Shown here: piece by piece, positions 26,337 to 34,848 of the stretch
How the letters are laid out: each line of letters begins with the position of its first letter
Position numbering within the stretch: position 1 is the first letter of the stretch
From: Microbispora catharanthi
GTDB taxonomy: Bacteria; Actinomycetota; Actinomycetes; Streptosporangiales; Streptosporangiaceae
Direction of reading: 5' to 3'
Assembly: GCF_006334915.2 (NCBI RefSeq)
Contig: NZ_VDMA02000007.1
Location: 62,001-126,000, forward strand
Length of the DNA: 64,000 bases
The notes under the pieces: model-generated
Seen by the model: only the letters and a program-made list of their open reading frames with translations
Database searches by the model: none
Told to the model about the DNA's origin: nothing
Made by a program: the position numbers and the translations under genes

Positions 26337-27356
26337 TCACCGCAGAGTGGTCATTACCGCCGAGATGGCGTCACGAAACGTGTTCACCCGGACGACGTGC
26401 GTGGGCAGGCCCTCCCACCATCCGGGGCCGCCGACCACGACGCGGCAGGCGGGGCGGAGCCCCGGCAGACCGGCCAGCGGGGCCGGATCGCCCGTCTCCC
26501 GCATCTGCGACCACACGAACACCGCCGCGGGACCGAGGCGGCGCATCGCGTCCGCCAGGGCGGTGTACGGCGTGCGCGCGCCGAGCACGCGGGTCTCCAC
26601 CCCGAGCACGCCGAGCGCGGCGGCCAGCGCGTGGATCGGCAGCGCGTGCTGCTCCTCCTCCGCACCGGCCAGCAGGACAGGACGGGGATGCACGGGCGAG
26701 GGCGCACGCGCGGAGAACCGCGCCAACGCGGCCTGGAGCCGGTCGGAGAACAGGTGCTCGACGTCGATCCCGGCTCCGGTGTCCTGCTGCCTGCGGGTGA
26801 CGGCCGCGAACACCGGCAGCACGAGCCGCTCCCACGTCCACACCACGCCGTGCGCGGCCAGCGCCGTGTCCAGTCCCGCGTTCACGGTCGCGGCGTCCAG
26901 CGCCGTCACCGCGCGGGCCAGCATCACCGCCGACAGCAATCCGGGTTCCGCGGCCGGGCGTACGGCGGAGGCGGACGGCACCGAGGTCTCGAACGGCCCG
27001 GGGGACTCGGGCCGTCCGGGCGACTCCGGTGGCGCGGCGGCTCCCTCCCCTGCCGGGGACGCCGCCCGCTCCCCGGGTGCGGGCCTCGGCCGCAGCGCCT
27101 GCCTGGCGGCGTCGGCCGGCGGCATCCCGGCGCGGATCAGCCGGTTCATCTCCTCCAGGCGGCGCAGGTCCGCGTCGTCGTAGCGGCGGTGCCCGCCGGG
27201 GCTGCGCCTGCTCGGGCCGATGCCGTACCTGAGGTTCCATGTGCGCAGCGTGGACGCGGGCACGCCGAGCCGCCGGGAGACGGCCCCGATGCCGTAGCCC
27301 GGCTCCTCCTCGGCGGCCGCGTTCTCACCGGCCCCCGACCCGTCCTCGCGCGTCAC
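26337..27356 (-). CDS. MerR-type regulator with cobalamin-binding-like domain (LitR/CarH family)
   Basis: 339 residues: MerR winged helix at about 20-85 (IGAVSRRLGVPASTLRTWNLRYGIGPSRRSPGGHRRYDDADLRRL in pieces), a Pro/Ala linker, a four-helix B12-cap-like region with W-x-W-E and VEHLFSDRL (the EH pair used by CarH), then a B12-binding Rossmann-like part. The B12 loop ExHxxG reads EQHALP here, keeping the histidine but replacing Gly by Pro. GTG 27356 has GGTGA upstream. Divergent from crtE: a light-dependent repressor of the carotenoid genes is the likely role. Confidence 0.85.
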   Translation of the reverse strand: MTREDGSGAGENAAAEEEPGYGIGAVSRRLGVPASTLRTWNLRYGIGPSRRSPGGHRRYDDADLRRLEEMNRLIRAGMPPADAARQALRPRPAPGERAASPAGEGAAAPPESPGRPESPGPFETSVPSASAVRPAAEPGLLSAVMLARAVTALDAATVNAGLDTALAAHGVVWTWERLVLPVFAAVTRRQQDTGAGIDVEHLFSDRLQAALARFSARAPSPVHPRPVLLAGAEEEQHALPIHALAAALGVLGVETRVLGARTPYTALADAMRRLGPAAVFVWSQMRETGDPAPLAGLPGLRPACRVVVGGPGWWEGLPTHVVRVNTFRDAISAVMTTLR

Positions 27357-27531
27357 GTGCTCACCCCGTGTCCATCCGGTCGTCGCCGCGGCCCGCGCGC
27401 GGCGCCCGTGCCCGCCCCTGACCTTGTTTCGGCTCGGGCCACCGGCACGGATGCAACCGCCGGAGCGGGCGGGCGCGAAAACTCTACTGACGGCGCCGCC
27501 GATCACCGTAACGATCGAAGGAGCAGTGGGC

Positions 27532-28746
27532 ATGCTGACGTTGACCCGCGAGACCGGCAGCGTTCGGGACGAGACGCGGGAGCCGTTCGATCGCCACCTT
27601 TCCGACCTGTTCGACCGCGCCCTGGACGAACTGCTCCGGCGCGAGATGAGCCGGTTGTCCTTCCTGGGGGCCGACGACCGGGAGGTGCTGCAGCGTCACC
27701 TCGCCGACTTCGTCGCGCGCGGCGGCAGGCGGCTGCGGCCGGCGTTCGTGTACTGGGGCCACCGGGCCTCCGGCGGCTCGCCCGACGACCTCGGGGCCGT
27801 GCTGGCGGCGGGCTGCTCGATCGAGCTCCTCCACGCGTGCGCGCTGATCCTCGACGACGTGATGGACGAGTCGCCCCTCCGGCGCGGCCGGACGACCGCC
27901 CACCTGGCGCTCGCCGAGCGCCACCGGGAGCTCGGCTGGGCCGGGTCGTCGCGGCGGTTCGGGGAGTCGGCCGCCGTCCTGCTCGGCGTGCTCGCCTTCA
28001 CCTGGGCCGACTCCGCGCTGCTTGCCGATCGCCGCAGGCTGGCCGACGCCCTGGAGGTGTTCACCCAGCTGCGGGTGGAGCTGGTCGCCGGGCAGTACCT
28101 CGACCTGACCTGCGCCGCCCGGGGTGGCGGCGACCGCCGGGAGGCACTGCTGATCTCGACGTACAAGTCGGGCAAATACACGGTGGAACGGCCGCTGCAC
28201 CTCGGTCACGCCATCGCGGGAGGCGAGCCCGGGCTGCGCCGGGTCCTCAGCGCGTACGCGCTCCCGCTGGGCGAGGCGTTCCAGCTCCGCGACGACGTCC
28301 TCGGCGTCTTCGGCGACCCGGCGCGGACCGGGAAGCCCGCCGGGGCCGACCTGCTGCAGGGCAAGCGGACCTACCTGCTGACGCTGGCGCGCGAACGCGC
28401 GGACGGCCCGGGAGCGGCGCTGCTGGACGCCCTGCCGGGGACGGGCGAGGCGCGGCCGGACCACCTGGCCGCGGCCCGGGAGGTGATCGTCGCGACCGGC
28501 GCACTGGAGGCGGTCGAGCGGCGCATCCGCGGCCTGACCGACTCCGCGGGCGAGGCGCTGTCCGGGGCGGACATGCCCGCGGACGCCCGGGCGGCCCTGC
28601 TCGGCCTCGCCCGCCGCCTGGCCCAGCCCGGCCCCGCGGCTTCGCCCGATCAAGCCGGCCGCGTGGCCTCGTCCGGCCCCGCTTCCCAGCCCGGCCCCGC
28701 TCCTCTGGCCGGCTCCGCTGAGCCGGCTGCCGGCGGGGCGGGCTGA
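27532..28746 (+). CDS. crtE: Polyprenyl diphosphate synthase (GGPP synthase, CrtE)
   Basis: 404 residues, all-alpha prenyltransferase making the C20 precursor for phytoene. First Asp-rich motif LILDDVMDES near residue 108, second QLRDDVLGVFGD near residue 250, with GGRRLRP and the KSGKYT block in place. The last 50 residues are a low-complexity Pro/Ala/Gly tail. ATG 27532 lies 8 nt after AAGGAG. First gene of a coupled crtE-crtI-crtB run; crtI starts on the last base of its stop codon. Confidence 0.93.
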   Translation: MLTLTRETGSVRDETREPFDRHLSDLFDRALDELLRREMSRLSFLGADDREVLQRHLADFVARGGRRLRPAFVYWGHRASGGSPDDLGAVLAAGCSIELLHACALILDDVMDESPLRRGRTTAHLALAERHRELGWAGSSRRFGESAAVLLGVLAFTWADSALLADRRRLADALEVFTQLRVELVAGQYLDLTCAARGGGDRREALLISTYKSGKYTVERPLHLGHAIAGGEPGLRRVLSAYALPLGEAFQLRDDVLGVFGDPARTGKPAGADLLQGKRTYLLTLARERADGPGAALLDALPGTGEARPDHLAAAREVIVATGALEAVERRIRGLTDSAGEALSGADMPADARAALLGLARRLAQPGPAASPDQAGRVASSGPASQPGPAPLAGSAEPAAGGAG

Positions 28747-30212
28747 TGACCGCGGGCGGGCCGGTCGTGGTGATCGGCGCCGGGCTGGGCGGCCTGTCCG
28801 CCGCGATGCGCCTGGCCGGGGCGGGCCGTGAGGTGACGGTCGTGGAGGCCGCCGACGTGCCCGGCGGCTGCTGCGGCACGGCCACCCTGGGCTCCCACCG
28901 CTTCGACACCGGCCCCTCGGTGCTGACCATGCCGGGGGTGCTGGCCGACGCCTTCGCCGCCGCCGGGCAGGACCTGGAGCGCTGGCTGCCACTGCGGCGG
29001 CTCGATCCGTACTACCGGCTGACCTTCCACGACGGATCGCGGCTCGACGTGGTGGCGGGGGCCGACGCGATGACCGAGCAGGTGCGGGCGCTGTGCGGGC
29101 CCGCGGAGGCCGGGCGCTACCGGCGGTTCCGGCACCTGCTGGGAGAGATGTTCGAGGCCGAGTGGGGCGCGTTCATCGACCGGGACATGACCCGGCTGCG
29201 GGCGCTGGCCCGGCCGTACGCGCTGGCACGGCTGGCCGCGCTCGGCGGCTTCCGCCGGCTGGACGGGCTCGTGCGGCGTCACCTCACCGACGAGCGGCTG
29301 ATCAGGGCGCACACCTTCCAGGCGCTGTACGTCGGCCTGTCGCCGCGCCGCGCCCTCGGCGTGTACGCAGTGATCGCCCACATGGACACGGTCGGCGGGG
29401 TCTACTTCCCCCGGGAGGGCGGCATGCACGCCGTCCCCCGGGCCATGGCCGCCGCCGCGGAGAAGGCTGGGGCGGTCTTCCGATACGGCGTGCGGGCCAC
29501 GCGGATCGAGACCGACGGGGCGGGGGTGGTCGCCGTCCGCCTCGGCACCGGCGAACGGCTCGCCGCCCGGCACGCCGTGGTGGCCTGCGACCTCGTCCGG
29601 GCGCACGGCCGGCGGGACGGCGACGGCCTGCTGCCTGAGGAGGCGGCCGACTGGCGGCTGCGGCGGCCCCGCTTCTCCCCCTCCTGCCTGGTGGCGCACT
29701 TCGCGCTCGACCGGCGCCCGGAGGGGCAGGCTCACCACACCCTGCACTTCGGGCGGGAGTGGGAGACGACGTTCGCGGCCCTGGAGGCGGGCGGGCCGCA
29801 GCCGGACCCGAGCCTGCTGGTGACGTGCCCGGCCGACGGCGGCCCCGCCGTGCTCAGCGTGCTGGAACCCACCGCGAACACCCGGGGCGGCGCCGACTGG
29901 ACCACCCTCACCCCCCGTCTCGTGGACCGCATGGTGGGCCGGCTCGCCGGCCTCGGGTACGGCGACCTGTCCGGCGCGCCCCGGCTGGTGTTCGATCCCC
30001 CCGCCTGGCGGCGGCGCGGCCACGCGGCCGGCACGCCCTTCGCGCTCGACGCCCGGTTCACCCAGACCGCGTGGTTCCGCCCGTCCGGCGCGGCCCGGCG
30101 GGTCCCCGGCCTCCACTTCGCCGGCATGTACACGGCTCCCGGGGTCGGGGTGCCGCCCGTACTGATCTCCGGCCGTCTGGCCGCCGAACGCATCCTGGAG
30201 AGCGCCCCATGA
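28746..30212 (+). CDS. crtI: Phytoene desaturase family FAD oxidoreductase (CrtI)
   Basis: 488 residues. N-terminal FAD dinucleotide motif VVVIGAGLGGLSAAMRLAGAG, then GSHRFDTGPSVLTMP, typical of CrtI-type bacterial phytoene desaturases that make lycopene or neurosporene at the membrane. VGGVYFPREGGMHAVPRAM and the C-terminal GLHFAGMYTAPGVGVPPVLISG (in parts) close the FAD fold. Overlaps crtE by 1 nt and crtB by 4 nt, so all three are translationally coupled. Confidence 0.93.
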   Translation: MTAGGPVVVIGAGLGGLSAAMRLAGAGREVTVVEAADVPGGCCGTATLGSHRFDTGPSVLTMPGVLADAFAAAGQDLERWLPLRRLDPYYRLTFHDGSRLDVVAGADAMTEQVRALCGPAEAGRYRRFRHLLGEMFEAEWGAFIDRDMTRLRALARPYALARLAALGGFRRLDGLVRRHLTDERLIRAHTFQALYVGLSPRRALGVYAVIAHMDTVGGVYFPREGGMHAVPRAMAAAAEKAGAVFRYGVRATRIETDGAGVVAVRLGTGERLAARHAVVACDLVRAHGRRDGDGLLPEEAADWRLRRPRFSPSCLVAHFALDRRPEGQAHHTLHFGREWETTFAALEAGGPQPDPSLLVTCPADGGPAVLSVLEPTANTRGGADWTTLTPRLVDRMVGRLAGLGYGDLSGAPRLVFDPPAWRRRGHAAGTPFALDARFTQTAWFRPSGAARRVPGLHFAGMYTAPGVGVPPVLISGRLAAERILESAP

Positions 30213-31138
30213 GCACGCTGAGCACGCCATCCCCGGCGCCGGCCGCGACGCTGACGGCCGGCTACGAGCGGTGCCGCAGGCTGCACGCGAGCTACGGCCG
30301 CTCGTACTACCTGGCCACCCGCCTGCTTCCCGCTTGGAAACGGCCGCACGTCCACGCGTTGTACGGCTTCGCCCGCTACGCCGACGAGATCGTCGACTCG
30401 CTCGCGCTGACCGGCGACCGGGCCGCGGCGCTGGAGCGCCTGTCCTCCCGGCTCGCCGCCGCGCTCGACGGCGAGCGCGTCCACGATCCGGTGCTCCCCG
30501 CGTTCACGCACACGGTGCGGGCGTTCGGGATCGACCAGGCCGACGTGCGGGCGTTCCTCGCGTCCATGCGCGCCGACCTCACCGTAGACCGCTACGCGAC
30601 CTACGACGACCTGCTGGGATACATGGAGGGATCGGCGGCGGTCATCGGGACGATGATGCTGCCGGTGCTGGAGGCCCTGCCGGGCGAGGAGGCGCGGGCC
30701 CGCGAGCCCGCCCGCCAGCTCGGGCTGGCCTTCCAGCTCACGAACTTCATCCGCGACGTCCGCGAGGACCTGGCGCGGGGCCGCGTCTACCTGCCGCTGT
30801 CGGACCTCGACAAGTTCGGCGTGACCGAGGCCGACCTGGCCGCGCCCTACGCCACGCCGGCGGTGCGGGAGCTGGTGGCCTACGAGTGCGACCGTGCCCG
30901 CGACCACTACCGGCGGGCCCGCGACGGAATCGCGCTGCTCGCGCCGTCGTCCCGGCCGTGCATCAGGGCCGCGTACGAGCTGTACGGCGGCATCCTGGAC
31001 GAGGTCGAGTCGGCCGGGCACGACGTGCTGGTGAGGCGGGCCAGGGTCTCCCGGCGGCGCAGGCTCGTGATCTTCGCCCGGCACCTGCTCGCCGCGCGTG
31101 CCGCCGCGCAGGCCGAGCGCCGTGTGGAGGTGGCCTGA
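30209..31138 (+). CDS. crtB: Phytoene synthase (CrtB)
   Basis: 309 residues of the squalene/phytoene synthase family that condenses two GGPP to phytoene. The first Asp-rich motif is in YGFARYADEIVDS and the second in LTNFIRDVREDLARGRVYLP, with SYYLATRLLP at the N-terminus. ATG overlaps the crtI stop as ATGA. The next gene (plsX-like) begins 1 nt after its stop. Confidence 0.95.
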   Translation: MSTLSTPSPAPAATLTAGYERCRRLHASYGRSYYLATRLLPAWKRPHVHALYGFARYADEIVDSLALTGDRAAALERLSSRLAAALDGERVHDPVLPAFTHTVRAFGIDQADVRAFLASMRADLTVDRYATYDDLLGYMEGSAAVIGTMMLPVLEALPGEEARAREPARQLGLAFQLTNFIRDVREDLARGRVYLPLSDLDKFGVTEADLAAPYATPAVRELVAYECDRARDHYRRARDGIALLAPSSRPCIRAAYELYGGILDEVESAGHDVLVRRARVSRRRRLVIFARHLLAARAAAQAERRVEVA

Positions 31139-31139
31139 C

Positions 31140-32201
31140 GTGGATCCCGAGCAGGATCCCGGACAGGACGCCGCGCCGGGCGCCGGTCCGGTCCCCGGGC
31201 CGAGGATCCCCGCCCGCGAGCGGGACGTGATGTCCCGGCCGGTCGTGGTGGACGCCATGGGCGGGGACCACGGGCCCGCGGAGATCGTGCGGGGGGCGGT
31301 CGAGGCGTGGCGGGAGCACGGCGTGCCGGTGGTTCTCGTCGGCCAGGCGGGAGTCGTACGCGGGGAACTGGCCCGGGCCGGGGCGGCGGGCGAGATCGAC
31401 GTCGCGCACGCCGCCGACGTCGTGCCGATGACCGAGCGGGGCGCGGGTGCGGTCCGCATGGGCTGCTCCAGCCTGGCCGTCGGTTTCGATCTCGTGCGGG
31501 ACGGAGCGGGCCCGGCCTTCGTGTCGGCGGGGTCCACCGGGGCCGTGGTCGCCTGCGCGGTCGACCGGCTGGGCACCGCGCCCGCCGTGCTGCGCCCCGC
31601 GCTGGCCGTGGCGCTGCCGACGACGGCGGGCGGGGCCACCGTGCTGATCGACGCCGGCGCGACCGTGGACCCGACGCCCGAGATGATCGCCCAGTTCGCA
31701 CTGCTCGGGGCGTCGTACGCGCAGCTCGTGCTGGGCGTTGCCGACCCCCGCGTCGGGCTGCTGTCGATCGGCGCGGAGCCCGGCAAGGGCAACCGGCTGA
31801 CCCGCCGGGCCGAGATCCTGCTGCGCGGCATGCCGCTGCGTTTCCACGGCAACGTCGAGGGCGGCGACGTGCTCACCGGGGCCGTCGACGTGATCGTCAC
31901 CGACGGCTTCACCGGCAACGTCCTGCTGAAGAACGTGGAGGGGACCGTGCGCGCCACGCTCGCCCTCGCGGCGGCGGAGGGCGTGGCCGGATCCGCCGAC
32001 CTCGGCCGGGTGGCGCGACGCTACGACCCCGAGACGCACGGCGGCGCGGCCCTGCTCGGGCTCACCCGCACCGTCGTCGTGGCGCACGGCTCCTCCCGGG
32101 CCGCGACCATCGCCAGGGCCTGCGTGGTGGCGCGCGACCTGGCCGAGGGCGAGGTCGTGGCCCGCCTCGGCGACCGTCTCGCCATCCGCCCCGGGCGGTG
32201 A
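31140..32201 (+). CDS. PlsX-like phosphate acyltransferase inside the carotenoid cluster
   Basis: 353 residues (323 if ATG 31230 is used). Clear PlsX family: VVVDAMGGDHGPAEIV, GFDLVRDGAGPAFVSAGSTGA (parts), GNVEGGDVLTGAVDVIVTDGFTGN (parts) and the C-terminal GGAALLGL. PlsX converts acyl-ACP to acyl phosphate. GTG 31140 is favoured because GGAGG stands 9 nt upstream and the crtB stop adjoins it. The usual PlsX neighbours (rpmF, rnc, acpP) are absent; coupling to crtB suggests a specialised copy that feeds acylation of a carotenoid product (inference). Confidence 0.9.
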   Translation: MDPEQDPGQDAAPGAGPVPGPRIPARERDVMSRPVVVDAMGGDHGPAEIVRGAVEAWREHGVPVVLVGQAGVVRGELARAGAAGEIDVAHAADVVPMTERGAGAVRMGCSSLAVGFDLVRDGAGPAFVSAGSTGAVVACAVDRLGTAPAVLRPALAVALPTTAGGATVLIDAGATVDPTPEMIAQFALLGASYAQLVLGVADPRVGLLSIGAEPGKGNRLTRRAEILLRGMPLRFHGNVEGGDVLTGAVDVIVTDGFTGNVLLKNVEGTVRATLALAAAEGVAGSADLGRVARRYDPETHGGAALLGLTRTVVVAHGSSRAATIARACVVARDLAEGEVVARLGDRLAIRPGR

Positions 32202-32275
32202 CCTCCCGCGCGGCCGGACCCGGCTCCGGCTCACGTTCCAGCTCACGAGGACGCCCCAGTGGCCCGTGGGGCTGC

Positions 32276-33028
32276 TCACGGACCGGCGAAGGGGCCGGCG
32301 AAGGGGCCGGCGAGGGGGTCGGCGCCGTCCCAGGTGCCCGCGCTCGCGTACGGGATGAACCGGGCGAACAGCTCTTCCGAGTACCAGTCGTGAGCGCGGA
32401 CCCGTTCGACGACCTCGCGGTGCGCCCGCCCGGCGTAGGCGAACGCGCGTACAGCGGCGGCGTCCCGCCACAGGGAGAAGGTCGCCTGCCTGGCCAGCGG
32501 CCACTCCCCCAGCCCGACGGAGGCGAGGCAGCCCTCCTGGGCCCGCAGCGACCGGTCGACGGCGGGTGCGGACCGGTAGAACGCCGGCAGCCGCGACGGC
32601 CGGATCGACGCGCGGGTCAGCACCGCCACCGGACCGCTGTGCGGCTCGCCGTCAGGGCCGCCGGTCACGGGGGCGAACGGCTCGACGCCGTTCCAGCGCC
32701 CGCGCGAGGCGGTCGGCACGAGCCGTACGTGCCAAGTCTCGATCGCCTCGCGCCGCCACCTCGCGGGGATCGGCGAGCGTGCCAGGAACTCCTCGAGCCC
32801 CCGCTCGTCCCGCCAGACGGCGAGCAGCGCCCAGCGGCGCAGGTCGGCGCCGAGGGTCGTCGACGCCCCCCGGCCCGTGCCGAGCAGCCGCCAGAACAGC
32901 AGGCCCCCGGTGCGGCGCAGCACCGGGCGGTCGAAGGCCATGTGTCGCATCGCCCCCCGGCCGGCGTATCTCTGGAGGTGGAACGTGACGACGCTCCCGC
33001 CGCTCGTCCCCATGCTGGTGTCGCTCAT
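32276..33028 (-). CDS. Spheroidene monooxygenase-like protein (CrtA family)
   Basis: 250 residues. Two similar halves with CrtA signatures: [18 protein letters not shown], the central [21 protein letters not shown] (parts), [46 protein letters not shown] (parts). CrtA-type heme enzymes introduce a C2-keto group into acyclic carotenoids such as spheroidene. ATG 33028 has AGAAGG upstream; ATG 33013 is an alternative. It runs against the surrounding plus-strand genes, and its first 44 nt overlap the 5' end of the divergent plsY-like gene. Confidence 0.88.
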   Translation of the reverse strand: MSDTSMGTSGGSVVTFHLQRYAGRGAMRHMAFDRPVLRRTGGLLFWRLLGTGRGASTTLGADLRRWALLAVWRDERGLEEFLARSPIPARWRREAIETWHVRLVPTASRGRWNGVEPFAPVTGGPDGEPHSGPVAVLTRASIRPSRLPAFYRSAPAVDRSLRAQEGCLASVGLGEWPLARQATFSLWRDAAAVRAFAYAGRAHREVVERVRAHDWYSEELFARFIPYASAGTWDGADPLAGPFAGPFAGP

Positions 33029-33599
33029 CGGCGGCTACCTTCTCGGCTCGATCCCGGTGGCGGTGCTGGCCGCGGGGCGGCGGGGCGTGGATCCCCGGGA
33101 GGTGGGCGACCGCAACCCCGGCTTCTGGAACGTGCGCGAACGGCTCGGCCACCGGGCCGCCGTGCCGGTCTTCGCCGGGGACACGGCCAAGGGCGTGCTC
33201 GCCGGGCTGCTCGGGCTGCTGGCCGCGGGCGCGCACACGACCGGGCTGGGAGTGGTCACCGGCCCGAGCGCCACGGCCGCATACCTGGCGGTGGGGGCCG
33301 CGATGATCGGGCACGCCTGGCCGGTCTTCGCCGGGTTCCGCGGCGGGCGGTCGGTGCTGACCTTCGCCGGCGGCATCGCGGTGATCTGCCCGCCCGCGTT
33401 CGTGCTCGCGCTCGCCCTGCTGGCGGTGACGTTCCTGCTCACGCGGTCGTTCGCGATCGGGGCCAGGGCCGGGGTCTTCGCGATCCCGCTGCTGCAGTTG
33501 CCGTTCGCGCCGATCGGCCACGTCGCCGCGACCGGTGCGCTGATGTGCCTCATCGGGGTGCGTTTCGGTCAGGCGGCGCTGGCCGCGCGCCGCGCGTGA
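32985..33599 (+). CDS. PlsY-like acyl-phosphate acyltransferase, divergent
   Basis: 204-residue multi-pass membrane protein of the PlsY family. [13 protein letters not shown] and [20 protein letters not shown] are PlsY motifs, but the phosphate loop normally read GSGNxGATN is GDRNPGFWN here, and FKGGKGVAT is FRGGRSVLT. PlsY transfers acyl from acyl phosphate to glycerol 3-phosphate; these changes and the location in a carotenoid cluster suggest another acceptor. GTG 32985 has GGAGG six bases upstream. Its 3' end overlaps the convergent glycosyltransferase gene by 50 nt. Confidence 0.85.
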   Translation: MTTLPPLVPMLVSLIGGYLLGSIPVAVLAAGRRGVDPREVGDRNPGFWNVRERLGHRAAVPVFAGDTAKGVLAGLLGLLAAGAHTTGLGVVTGPSATAAYLAVGAAMIGHAWPVFAGFRGGRSVLTFAGGIAVICPPAFVLALALLAVTFLLTRSFAIGARAGVFAIPLLQLPFAPIGHVAATGALMCLIGVRFGQAALAARRA

Positions 33600-34848
33600 C
33601 GGCATCGGCGAAGGCCGGGCGGCCGAGGCTGTAGGCGCGGCTCCGCCAGGTCCTGACGGGCCGCAGCGTCGCCTGCGTCAGCCGTACGGCCGTGGCCGGG
33701 TCGAGCAGGAACGACAGCAGCACGCCCGCGCCCGGCCGGGCGTAGCTGCGCCGCAGCGCGGTGGTGAGCAGCACCCGTACGGCGAGCAGCGTCAGGTCGA
33801 GCCGGGTCGGCCGCCCGGCGGCCAGGCGGAGCGCCGGCAACGCGGCGGCGAGCCAGACGACGGCGAGATCGGCCGCCTGCCAGGCGGGGCGGGTGACGTC
33901 GCGCAGCGGCAGCGAACGCCCCCACTCCCGCCACACCTCGGCCGCCGACTCGTGCATGTCGACCTCCAGCAGGCCCCCCGCGTCGAGGAAGCCGACCCTC
34001 CAGCCGTCTGCGGCCAGGGTCCTGGCGAGGGCGACGTCGTCGGTCATGTGGCCGCGTACCCGGGCGAAGCCGTCGGCCCGCCGCATCGCCTCCCGGCGGA
34101 AGGCCAGGCACTGGCCGTTGGCCACCACCCGGTGGGGCGGCGGCGGGGCCGGGGGCCCGATGGGGCCGAACCGGTAGACCAGCGTGGCGAGGAACGACGC
34201 GTGCAGCGCCTGCTCGGCGAGGCCGTCGCAGACGAAACGCGGGCCCGCGCTGACCAGGTCGTGATCCCCGAGGGCGGCGTCGAGCGCGCCGAACAGGCCG
34301 GGCCGGGGCCGGGTGTCGGCGTCCAGGGTGACCACGATCTCGCCGCGTGCCTCCCGCAGCCCCTGGTGCAGCGCCCACTGCTTGCCCACCCAGCCGTCCG
34401 GCAGGGGACGTCCGCGCACCACCGTCGCCCCGCGGGCGGCGGCGATCCGCGCGGTGCCGTCCGAGGACTCGTCGTCCACCACGATCACCTCGGTGACGGC
34501 GGGATCGGCCAGCACCGCCCGCAGGCAGGGGCCGAGCCGCCGTTCCTCGTCCCTCGCCGGGATGACCACCGAGATCTCCGGACTTCCACCCCCCCGGGTT
34601 CCGCCGTGGCCGGTCCACGCCGCCGAGCCGCCGCGCGCGCGGGTGTCCGGAGACGTGTCCGGCTCAGGCGCGGCGAGCGGGGGGAGGCGCCGACGGCCGC
34701 GGGCGAGCCGCACCAGCACGACGACTGCGGCGACGGCCTGGGCGGCGGCGAGCAGCCGTGCCGCGACCCCGGGCCGCGGGCGCCCGGCCGACCTGGCCGA
34801 CCTGGCCGTCCTGCCCGTGGTGGCCGTCCTGGCCGTCCCGGCCCTCAC
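33550..34848 (-). CDS. Family 2 glycosyltransferase of the carotenoid cluster (CruG/CrtQ type)
   Basis: 432 residues: an N-terminal membrane helix (about residues 18-40), a variable linker, a GT2 domain with SVVIPARDEERRLGPCLRAV, VIVVDDESSDGT, DGWVGKQWALHQG, TLDADTRP and the Q/RxxRW-like region, and two or more C-terminal hydrophobic helices. This architecture is typical of carotenoid glycosyltransferases acting at the membrane. GTG 34848 has GGAGG 7 nt upstream and overlaps the stop of the crtD-like gene, so it is coupled to it. Confidence 0.88.
   Translation of the reverse strand: MRAGTARTATTGRTARSARSAGRPRPGVAARLLAAAQAVAAVVVLVRLARGRRRLPPLAAPEPDTSPDTRARGGSAAWTGHGGTRGGGSPEISVVIPARDEERRLGPCLRAVLADPAVTEVIVVDDESSDGTARIAAARGATVVRGRPLPDGWVGKQWALHQGLREARGEIVVTLDADTRPRPGLFGALDAALGDHDLVSAGPRFVCDGLAEQALHASFLATLVYRFGPIGPPAPPPPHRVVANGQCLAFRREAMRRADGFARVRGHMTDDVALARTLAADGWRVGFLDAGGLLEVDMHESAAEVWREWGRSLPLRDVTRPAWQAADLAVVWLAAALPALRLAAGRPTRLDLTLLAVRVLLTTALRRSYARPGAGVLLSFLLDPATAVRLTQATLRPVRTWRSRAYSLGRPAFADAVTRGARPAPPDRNAPR

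Noticed and set aside
31307..33634. Long plus-strand frame crossing plsX, crtA-like and plsY-like genes
   Set aside because: Arg/Gly/Ala-rich; only the parts in the true frames have domains.
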